NCBI RefSeq assembly: GCF_021083305.1
Contig: NZ_JAJFAY010000002.1
Span: 496,001-560,000, forward strand
Direction of reading: 5' to 3'
Length of the DNA: 64,000 bases
Source: Haladaptatus sp. DYF46
GTDB taxonomy: Archaea; Halobacteriota; Halobacteria; Halobacteriales; Haladaptataceae
Below the pieces are notes generated by a model, which was not told the origin of the DNA, did not search any database, and saw nothing but the letters and a program-made list of their open reading frames with translations. Within the stretch, counting starts at the first letter, position 1, and each line of letters starts with the position of its first letter. The position numbers were made by a program, and so were the translations under genes. Shown here one piece after another: positions 58,772 to 64,000 of this stretch.

Positions 58772-59290
58772 GTGATAACGATAGTTTCGGATACGCACAG
58801 CGCGACGGGCCACGAGTTGACGGGGCGAACGCTCAACGCCGTTCGGAACGCGGACCTCGTCGTCCACGCGGGCGACTTCACGACGGCGGCGGCGCTCGAC
58901 GCGTTCGAAGCTGAAAGCTCGCGGTTGGTAGCAGTCCGGGGCAACAACGCGAGCGAAGCAGTCGAGGACCGCCTTCCGGCGGACCGAACGTTCGAGGAGA
59001 ACGGGGTTCGGTTCGCGCTCACGCATCGGCGACGGGGCGGAGGCACGGGACTCGAACTGTTCGGGAGGGAGCGGGGAGCGGATGTGGTGGTGTCCGGGCA
59101 CACGCACCGATACCTCGCCGAGAAAGCCGGTGAGGTGTTGTTGTTGAACCCGGGGAGCCACGCACAACCACGAGGGCATCGGCCCACGCACATCGAACTC
59201 GAACCGACCGCGGAGGGCTTTGCTGGGAGGGTGTACGATCGGAATGGGGAAATCGTGGAGGAGTTCCCCGTTGAAGGGCTGGAAAGTTGA
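58772..59290 (+). CDS. YfcE/MJ0936-type metallophosphoesterase
   Basis: From the GTG at 58772 the protein has 172 residues: 'ITIVSDTHSATGHEL' (DxH), 'DLVVHAGDFTTAAAL' (GDxx), 'LVAVRGNNASEAV' (GNxx), 'RFALTHRRRGGG' (H) and 'ADVVVSGHTHRYLAEKAGEVLLLNPGSHAQPRG' (GHTH, NPGS). It is a small di-metal phosphodiesterase. The frame is open for 88 further codons upstream (ATG 58679 possible), but the conserved fold begins at the GTG. It is divergent from the CDF gene. Confidence 0.9.
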   Translation: MITIVSDTHSATGHELTGRTLNAVRNADLVVHAGDFTTAAALDAFEAESSRLVAVRGNNASEAVEDRLPADRTFEENGVRFALTHRRRGGGTGLELFGRERGADVVVSGHTHRYLAEKAGEVLLLNPGSHAQPRGHRPTHIELEPTAEGFAGRVYDRNGEIVEEFPVEGLES

Positions 59291-59385
59291 TGGCGTATCG
59301 GGGGAGGGCCGAAGCAGGGCGGCTCCGTTTCATCCGATGCGGGGAGACATAATGTACTCACCGTAAGCTCAAAAAAGCGTTTTAG

Positions 59386-60030
59386 TTATCGATTTCGCAC
59401 GAAATACACCCACGCAGAACCGAGCGCGAGGACGACCAGACCGCCAGCAAAGAACAGCACGCCCGGCGGAATCGTCGCCAGCACGTTGCCCGTGGCGTCC
59501 GCCGCGGTGGCCGTCGATTCGGACGACGTTGAGAAGGTCCCCATCCCTCCACCGGACGATTCGGCGGCCCTCTCGCCGATTCGCAACAGGCCTTCGGAGA
59601 CGGCGAACTGAACCGCGGCGCTGATGAGTCCGAGGAGGACGGCGACGCCGAGGACGCGCGAGAGGACGTCTTTCAGTCCGGTCGTCTCTTCTTCCTTGCC
59701 GGCGAAGAGGATGAGCGGGCCGTCGGACGGGGCGTACACCGTCATCTCGCGGCCCTTCTCGGAGTAGATGGTATCGAGAGGGGAGATGAGGTCCGCATCT
59801 TCGAGCTTTTTCAGGTGATACTGAGCGTTCTGAAGCGACGTATCGGCACGGTCGCTCAGCTCGGACGCCGTCGCGGGTTCGTCGTGCAGTTCGGAGAGGA
59901 GGCTTCGCGCCGTGTCGGACGAGAGCGCGCTGAGTAAATCGTCGGCGTCATCACTGTCCACCCCGAGCACTCGGGGAGTTCCACCCGAAGGAGGTTCCAC
60001 GTCGGAACTGGAGGGCAAGAGGTCGGCCAT
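59386..60030 (-). CDS. Membrane-anchored winged-helix regulator
   Basis: The 214-residue protein has an N-terminal ArsR/MarR-like winged helix ('LLSALSSDTARSLLSELHDEPATASELSDRADTSLQNAQYHLKKLEDADLI' with wing 'YSEKGREMTVYAPSDGPLILFAG') and two C-terminal membrane spans ('VLSRVLGVAVLLGLISAAVQFAV' and 'IPPGVLFFAGGLVVLALGSAWVYFV'). This arrangement is a common haloarchaeal regulator type that may sense membrane or envelope state. The linker between spans is Ser/Thr-rich. ATG 60030 is chosen. Confidence 0.85.
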   Translation of the reverse strand: MADLLPSSSDVEPPSGGTPRVLGVDSDDADDLLSALSSDTARSLLSELHDEPATASELSDRADTSLQNAQYHLKKLEDADLISPLDTIYSEKGREMTVYAPSDGPLILFAGKEEETTGLKDVLSRVLGVAVLLGLISAAVQFAVSEGLLRIGERAAESSGGGMGTFSTSSESTATAADATGNVLATIPPGVLFFAGGLVVLALGSAWVYFVRNR

Positions 60031-60114
60031 ATTTGTGCATATGAATCCGCTCGTCAATCAACTTTGTCACTAGGACGGCGAAACGAATTTGGTTCGTGGA
60101 CTGATAGACGTTGT

Positions 60115-60267
60115 ATGGAACCACTCGGAATCATCGGGAACACGCTGAACGACCCGCTGTTCGTCGCGCTTCTCGTCATTTTGCTCGGATTCGTCTTCTT
60201 CGTCTACCTCTTCATTCGCCGGACGCTCACGGGGTTTCAGGAAGGGATGCAAAAGGGTCAACGATAG
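60115..60267 (+). CDS. Small single-span membrane protein
   Basis: The 50-residue product 'MEPLGIIGNTLNDPLFVALL...' has one hydrophobic helix followed by a basic tail ('IRRTLTGFQEGMQKGQR'). Similar very short proteins occur next to regulators in haloarchaea; the family number is not certain. It is divergent from the winged-helix gene, with the 84 bases between holding promoters for both. Confidence 0.65.
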   Translation: MEPLGIIGNTLNDPLFVALLVILLGFVFFVYLFIRRTLTGFQEGMQKGQR

Positions 60268-60297
60268 ACATTTGTCTGACAGTTTTCATCGGTTCGC

Positions 60298-60450
60298 CTA
60301 TCGGCTGGTCGAAACGAATTCGTCGTAAACTGTCCCACCGATACCCACGACGAGTCCGATCCACATCATCGCCACCGCCCATTCGGCGGAAAGAACGGCG
60401 TGGCCGAGAAGTGCGATTCCGCCGAACAGAGTCAACGAGATTCCGAGCAA
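60298..60450 (-). CDS. Small two-span membrane protein, TTG start
   Basis: A 50-codon frame on the minus strand encodes 'LLGISLTLFGGIALLGHAV', 'AEWAVAMMWIGLVVGIGG' and 'TVYDEFVSTSR'. The hydrophobic pattern and the 'GGTVYDEF' end look like genuine haloarchaeal coding sequence. A stop lies a short way upstream and only TTG at 60450 is available as a start, so the gene may be truncated at its 5' end or use this rare start. It is convergent with the preceding small gene. Confidence 0.5.
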   Translation of the reverse strand: MLGISLTLFGGIALLGHAVLSAEWAVAMMWIGLVVGIGGTVYDEFVSTSR

Positions 60451-60510
60451 GGGATAATCGGTCGTTTGCCTACACCGACGTCATATTCCGACGGTAAACG
60501 TTTTTGGAGG

Positions 60511-61527
60511 TTAGAGCGCGTCTCGAACCCGTTCCGCCGCCGTCTCAACATCCTCGCGGTTCACGTTCCAGTGGGTACAGAACCGGACGACGTACGTACC
60601 GAACTCCGACCCGAGAACGTCGCGTTCTTCGCATGCGTCGAGGAGTTCCGCGGCGGTGAGTCCCGCGTCCTCGGTGTCCACGAGGACGATGTTGGTTTCC
60701 GGGGATTGGACCGTGAGGCCGTCCACGTCGGCGAGATGCTCCGCGAGAACGCGGGCGTTCTCGTGGTCCTCTTCGAGCCGAGAAACGTTTTCGAGTGCGA
60801 GCAGACCCGGCGCGCCCACCACGCCCGCCTGTCGCATCCCGCCGCCGAGCAGTTTGCGCACCCGCCGGGCACGAGCGATGAACTCCTCGTCCCCGGCGAG
60901 CATCGACCCGACGGGCGCTCCCAACCCCTTCGAGAGACAGAACATCACGGAATCGACGTTCTCGACGATTCGGGACGGCGGCACGTCTAGCGCCACCGCT
61001 GCGTTGCACACGCGGGCACCGTCGAGGTGGATCGGAACGTCGAGTTCGTGAGCCGCCTCCGCCGCGGAATCGATTTTCTCGGGGGCGATTGCGACCCCGC
61101 CCTTGCTGTTGTGCGTGTTTTCGAGGGTCAGCAGGCCGGTTCCGGGTCGGTGGGCGTCCTCCTCGACGTAGCCGTCGCGGACCTGCTCGGGCGTCGGAAT
61201 CCCGCGCTCGCCACCGTCGAGGGTCCGCACCTGAAGCGCCGAGTGTTGGGCTAATCCGCCGAGTTCCCATTTGTAGATGTGGCTCTCGCGTTCGACCAGT
61301 ATTTCCTGCCCCCGTTCAGTATGAACGCGTGCCGCGATCTGGTTGCCCATCGTCCCCGTCGGCACGTAGAGGGCCGCCTCCGTTCCCATCAGTTCGGCCG
61401 CCGCCGCTTCCAACTCGTTTATCGTCGGGTCCTCGCCGTACACGTCGTCGCCGACGTCGGCCTCGCTGGCCGCGTTTCGCATCTCCTCGTTCGGTTTCGT
61501 TACCGTGTCGCTCCGCAAGTCTAGCAT
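60511..61527 (-). CDS. Threonine aldolase family PLP enzyme
   Basis: The 338-residue protein has 'MLDLRSDTVTKPNEEMRNA', 'VYGEDPTINELEAAAAELMG', 'LYVPTGTMGNQIAARVH', 'IHLDGARVCNAAVAL' (PLP Asp) and 'MFCLSKGLGAPVGSMLAG' (PLP Lys in SKGLGAP). These are the L-allo/low-specificity threonine aldolase blocks. It splits threonine to glycine and acetaldehyde. It fits the serine/threonine/glycine theme of the region. ATG 61527 starts the conserved sequence. Confidence 0.94.
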   Translation of the reverse strand: MLDLRSDTVTKPNEEMRNAASEADVGDDVYGEDPTINELEAAAAELMGTEAALYVPTGTMGNQIAARVHTERGQEILVERESHIYKWELGGLAQHSALQVRTLDGGERGIPTPEQVRDGYVEEDAHRPGTGLLTLENTHNSKGGVAIAPEKIDSAAEAAHELDVPIHLDGARVCNAAVALDVPPSRIVENVDSVMFCLSKGLGAPVGSMLAGDEEFIARARRVRKLLGGGMRQAGVVGAPGLLALENVSRLEEDHENARVLAEHLADVDGLTVQSPETNIVLVDTEDAGLTAAELLDACEERDVLGSEFGTYVVRFCTHWNVNREDVETAAERVRDAL

Positions 61528-61632
61528 GTCCGCTCCTTTCGCACCGCCGGACAAATAGTCGTGGGTAGGAGCAGAGTATCCCCGAAGAAATCACATCGAA
61601 AGTGGTACCCAGTATTGGCGAAATTTTCCACC

Positions 61633-62727
61633 ATGGACCAACGAATTCGGGACCACGCCGAGACGATAGTTGACCATTCCCTCGACATCGAAGCGGGCGA
61701 TACGGTCGTCGTTCGTGCACCCTCGGGAACGGACGACCTCGCCGTCGCACTCTCGGAACTTCTCGGAAAACGCGGCGCGTTCCCGCTCGTCACCGCCGGT
61801 CGGCGGGACAGGAAACGGGCGGCGTTCCTGCGCTCCATCGACCCGGACGACCTCGAAACGCCCGAACACGAGCGCGCGCTGTTCGAAGCGGCGGACGCCA
61901 TCGTCCACATCCGCGCACACGAGAACGCCTCCGACATGAGCGACGTGGACGCCGAAACGCACGCGGCGTACAATCAGGCGTACCAGCCCATACAGCAGGA
62001 GATCCTCTCGTCCCGCTGGTGTCTCACGCAGTACCCGTCGCCCGGAAGCGCGCAGCTCGCCGAGATGAGTACGGAGTCCTTCGAGGAGTTCGTCTACAGC
62101 GCGATGAACAAGGACTGGGACGAACAACGCGAGTTCCAAGCGCAGATGGTCGAGATTCTCGACCCCGCCGACGAGGTACGCATCGTCTCCGGCGACACGA
62201 CGGACCTCACCATGTCCGTCGAGGGAATGAAAACCATCAACGACGAAGGGAAGAACAACCTCCCCGGCGGGGAAGTGTTCACCGCGCCGGTCCCCGATTC
62301 CGTCGAGGGCGAGGTGCTGTTCGACAAACCGCTGGTCCACCAAGGCAACATCGTGGAGAACGTGTGGCTGAAGTTCGAGGAGGGCGAGGTCGTCGATTTC
62401 AGCGCCGAGAAGAACGAGGAGGTCCTCTCCGGGGTCCTCGATACCGACGACGGCGCGCGGCGACTCGGCGAACTCGGTATCGGCATGAACCGCGACATCG
62501 ACAGATTCACCTACAACATGCTCTTCGACGAGAAGATGGGCGACACCGTTCACCTCGCCGTCGGCATGGCCTACGACATCTGTGTGCCCGACGACCGGGA
62601 ACCGAACGAGAGCGCGGTCCACGTGGACATCATCGTCGACATGAGCGAGGACTCGTTCATCGAAGTCGACGGCGAAATCGTCCAGCGAAACGGCACGTTC
62701 CGGTTCGAAGACGGGTTCGAGGGATAG
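61633..62727 (+). CDS. M29-family metallo-aminopeptidase
   Basis: The 364-residue protein has 'ADEVRIVSGDTTDLTMSVEGM', 'NNLPGGEVFTAPVPDSVEGEVLFD' (metal-binding Glu in GGEVFTAP), 'LGELGIGMNRDIDRFTYNMLFDEKMGDTVHLAVGMAY' (second Glu, His) and 'ESAVHVDIIVDM' (His, Asp). These are the ligands of the AmpS/AmpT/PepS aminopeptidases. It removes N-terminal residues from peptides in the cytoplasm. The frame opens upstream at 61561; ATG 61633 matches the family. Confidence 0.93.
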   Translation: MDQRIRDHAETIVDHSLDIEAGDTVVVRAPSGTDDLAVALSELLGKRGAFPLVTAGRRDRKRAAFLRSIDPDDLETPEHERALFEAADAIVHIRAHENASDMSDVDAETHAAYNQAYQPIQQEILSSRWCLTQYPSPGSAQLAEMSTESFEEFVYSAMNKDWDEQREFQAQMVEILDPADEVRIVSGDTTDLTMSVEGMKTINDEGKNNLPGGEVFTAPVPDSVEGEVLFDKPLVHQGNIVENVWLKFEEGEVVDFSAEKNEEVLSGVLDTDDGARRLGELGIGMNRDIDRFTYNMLFDEKMGDTVHLAVGMAYDICVPDDREPNESAVHVDIIVDMSEDSFIEVDGEIVQRNGTFRFEDGFEG

Positions 62728-62803
62728 TTCCGCGAGGGAGCACCGTGACCGAGCGGGGAGTTTCTAGTGTCTCCGTGAGCGACGAAGGAGCGAACGGATG
62801 GCT

Positions 62804-62836
62804 CGTCAGAGCACTGCTCTGACGGTGCAGGTTTTT
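62804..62836 (+). terminator. Hairpin plus T-tract after the aminopeptidase gene
   Basis: CGTCAGAGC-act-GCTCTGACG (62804-62824, nine perfect pairs, three-base loop) is followed by 'gtgcagg' and five T (62832-62836). It is placed about 80 bases after the stop codon. The T-run is the more likely active part in archaea. Confidence 0.5.
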
Positions 62837-62857
62837 ACGAGGAGTGGTCAGCGAGCA

Positions 62858-62865
62858 TTTATATA
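62858..62865 (+). promoter_or_regulatory. Strong TATA box upstream of a candidate structured RNA
   Basis: 'tttatata' at 62858-62865 is one of the clearest TATA boxes in the window, yet no good coding frame starts about 25 bases downstream. It points to a transcript beginning near 62886-62892. Confidence 0.6.
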
Positions 62866-62885
62866 CTAAGCCGGAACCAACTCCG

Positions 62886-62990
62886 GCGTGACCTGACAAC
62901 CGCCGCGCGAGTGGTCGAGGCGGGAGTGTGGCGCTCCCTCGCGCGAAGCCAACTGTGCCATCTGTTCGCATCCGTTTACTGATAGGACAC
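62886..62990 (+). ncRNA. Candidate structured non-coding RNA
   Basis: The region after the TATA box can fold: CGCGCGA/TCGCGCG (62904-62910 with 62939-62945) encloses GGGAG/CTCCC (62922-62926 with 62934-62938). A further stem CCGGA/TCCGG lies at 62871-62885, just before the expected start. The only frames are a 23-codon GTG frame beginning near 62911 on this strand and a 104-codon frame on the other strand, neither recognised. Boundaries are guesses; the end is set where sequence becomes AT-rich. Confidence 0.4.
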
Positions 62991-63016
62991 TCACGAGTAC
63001 GACGGACGAAAAACGT

Positions 63017-63048
63017 CGTTTCGACTCACCGGGACGGCCGTCGAAACG
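63017..63048. other. Inverted repeat upstream of the zinc-ribbon gene
   Basis: CGTTTCGAC (63017-63025) and GTCGAAACG (63040-63048) are perfect inverted arms with a 14-base spacer. They lie about 40 bases upstream of the TATA box at 63089 and could be an operator or the end of the preceding transcript. Confidence 0.4.
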
Positions 63049-63088
63049 TCCGCTCGACGCCGTGTCGCGGCGCGCGATAGCTACAACC

Positions 63089-63095
63089 TATATAT
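63089..63095 (+). promoter_or_regulatory. TATA box of the zinc-ribbon gene
   Basis: 'tatatat' within 'acctatatatctg' would start transcription near 63117-63121. This is downstream of the GTG at 63109, so it favours the GTG at 63145 as the real start. Confidence 0.55.
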
Positions 63096-63144
63096 CTGTT
63101 GTGGCCCTGTGAAGTTAAGTGGATACGGTCGGAACGCAACAAAC

Positions 63145-63294
63145 GTGCCAAAAGTATCCTGTCCGGATTGCCGGCGGAAAATCGGGTTCCACGAACTGGA
63201 AACGAGAACCGTCGCCCAGTCCAGCGGATTCTCGACGAACTATCGCTGTCCGTTCTGCCGGAACGCTATCGAGAACGTCGCCGAGTTGCTGTGA
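63145..63294 (+). CDS. Small zinc-ribbon protein
   Basis: The 49-residue product begins 'PKVSCPDCRRKIGFHELETR' and ends 'YRCPFCRNAIENVAELL'. The two CPxC knuckles would bind one zinc, as in the many haloarchaeal micro-proteins with CPxCG motifs. No partner or function is known. A GTG at 63109 in the same frame would add 12 residues, but the TATA position argues against it. An earlier start cannot be excluded. Confidence 0.6.
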   Translation: MPKVSCPDCRRKIGFHELETRTVAQSSGFSTNYRCPFCRNAIENVAELL

Positions 63295-63428
63295 CTACGC
63301 TCCCGAAAACGGACGTTTCAGGTGACTGCGAACCGGTTCGTTCGCACGCAAACATGCCTCGTCAGTTCCGTAGTGTTTGCTTCGCACTGAATTCGCTGGA
63401 CAGTGATCGGTGATACTCGACGGGCCGC

Positions 63429-63773
63429 TCAGTCGTCCAAATCCAGATCGTCGAAATGGTCCGCGAGGTCCGAGAGTACGTCTTTTGCATCCGATTTCGT
63501 GTCGTCGTCGATGCCGTCCATCTGCTCGACACTGTGGCCGCCGCTGTAGGCGGTTTGGATGGCGTTCTCGTTCAACTGACCGTCCGGACCGACAACGGGG
63601 AGGTTCAGGTCCTTGTACCGTTCCGGGTCGTCGAAACCGGACGCGGAGAGTACGAAGTGACTGGCGATGTCGGACAAGTCGTCGGTGTCGAAATCATTCT
63701 CTTCCGGAGCGCTCCAGTCGTCCCGGGTCGTTCCACCGAACATCGGTTCGTGAACGCTGTAGTCCGTCATCAT
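63429..63773 (-). CDS. Acidic hypothetical protein conserved in haloarchaea
   Basis: The 114-residue product reads 'MMTDYSVHEPMFGGTTRDDWSAPEENDFDTDDLSDIASHFVLSASGF', then 'LNLPVVGPDGQLNENAIQTAYSGGHSVEQMDGID' and an acidic helical end. It recalls short haloarchaeal proteins whose 'LPVVxPDGxLNxNAxQxA' segment resembles part of phage protease/scaffold-type domains (for example DUF6582), but this is from memory and not certain. It is soluble and divergent from the last gene. Confidence 0.65.
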   Translation of the reverse strand: MMTDYSVHEPMFGGTTRDDWSAPEENDFDTDDLSDIASHFVLSASGFDDPERYKDLNLPVVGPDGQLNENAIQTAYSGGHSVEQMDGIDDDTKSDAKDVLSDLADHFDDLDLDD

Positions 63774-63883
63774 CCATCGTTCCAACGAGGAGGCGTGTGA
63801 GAACGAGGGTTGCTACTGCAGGCCCGTTTCCCGTACGGTGGAGGCACCGAGGTATTTACCGAGCGACGAACAATGCCTGAACG

Positions 63884-64000
63884 ATGGCAGAGGTGAGTCC
63901 GGACGAGAATCCGTACGTCGAGGAACCGGAGACCGATTTCGAACCCGTGGCGGAGATGGACGAAGCCAGAGCGAGCGAGCAGGCAGCGCTGCTTCGAGAG
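63884..64000 (+). CDS. ligA: Probable NAD-dependent DNA ligase, N-terminus (partial)
   Basis: Only 39 codons are visible, beginning 'MAEVSPDENPYVEEPETDFEPV' and reaching 'ASEQAALLRE' at the window edge. Haloarchaeal LigA proteins start with an 'ENPYV...PxTDFxPV' leader followed by '...EQxxLLREAVREHDYRYY'. The resemblance is strong but the diagnostic adenylation motif lies beyond the edge. 'ggtatttacc' at 63851-63860 is a TATA-like element about 28 bases upstream. If correct, it makes phosphodiester bonds using NAD+. Confidence 0.6.
   Translation, partial: MAEVSPDENPYVEEPETDFEPVAEMDEARASEQAALLRE

Noticed and set aside
62657..62971. 104-codon minus-strand frame over the end of the aminopeptidase gene and the candidate RNA
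   Set aside because: The product is Arg/Thr/Pro-rich and not acidic, and it overlaps a well-supported gene.

Overview
The window is a chromosomal segment of a halophilic archaeon (class Halobacteria). The evidence is a GC-rich sequence with acidic predicted proteins, twin-arginine signals on exported proteins, archaeal information-processing genes (thermosome, aIF1A, Rio1, a Dim2/Pno1-type KH protein, L40e, Tsr3, Trm1), HTH-10 (Bat-type) regulators, TATA boxes about 26-30 bases upstream of near-leaderless starts, and a LysW-type amino-group carrier operon. The genus cannot be fixed from the sequence; a Haladaptatus-like organism would fit, but this is a guess. No rRNA or tRNA gene, CRISPR array or insertion sequence was recognised. 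Coding density is high.

Layout. 1-3.6 kb: the end of an HTH-10 regulator, then a leftward unit of small membrane protein, Na+/solute symporter and a soluble protein, then an NTF2-like protein. 3.8-7.3 kb: Tsr3, L40e, a GNAT acetyltransferase, an MBL-fold hydrolase, DUF5786, a DUF99 (endonuclease dU) protein and a uracil-DNA glycosylase. 7.4-13.3 kb: a surface and signalling stretch with a Tat-exported Gln/Asn repeat protein ending in a Lys/His tail, UspA, a PiT transporter, and a beta-propeller protein joined through one membrane span to a degenerate kinase. 13.6-21.2 kb: hisH, a SWIM protein, trm1, a YihY-like protein, a PAP2 phosphatase, and the divergent glnA/lrp pair followed by two more regulators. 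21.3-28.3 kb: thermosome, Dim2/KH, rio1, nitroreductase, aIF1A, an AT-richer patch with an orphan lipoprotein, and tyrS. 28.6-31.5 kb: a DUF460 protein and membrane proteins.

31.7-53.3 kb is rich in amino-acid biosynthesis: metY-metX, serB, serA, thrC and a carrier-protein arginine set. The arginine set reads leftward as lysW, argX, argC, argB, argD, argE, argF with 1-4 base overlaps, plus argG-argH. The encoded route is glutamate on the LysW-type carrier to ornithine, then citrulline, then arginine. Between lysW and argX lie three tandem units of about 60 bases with covarying hairpins; the last hairpin contains the argX start codon. This is the most unusual non-coding structure seen here.

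53.6-64.0 kb: a lipoprotein, a 2'-5' RNA ligase-like protein lacking its first catalytic His, an XPD/Rad3-type helicase, a CDF transporter, a phosphoesterase, a membrane-anchored winged-helix regulator, a threonine aldolase, an M29 aminopeptidase, a candidate structured RNA behind a strong TATA box, a small zinc-ribbon protein, and the first codons of what is probably NAD-dependent DNA ligase.

Regulatory DNA of note: an 18-base perfect palindrome upstream of hsp20, an 18-base inverted repeat upstream of argG, palindromes between glnA and lrp, and hairpins with three-base loops at several gene ends.
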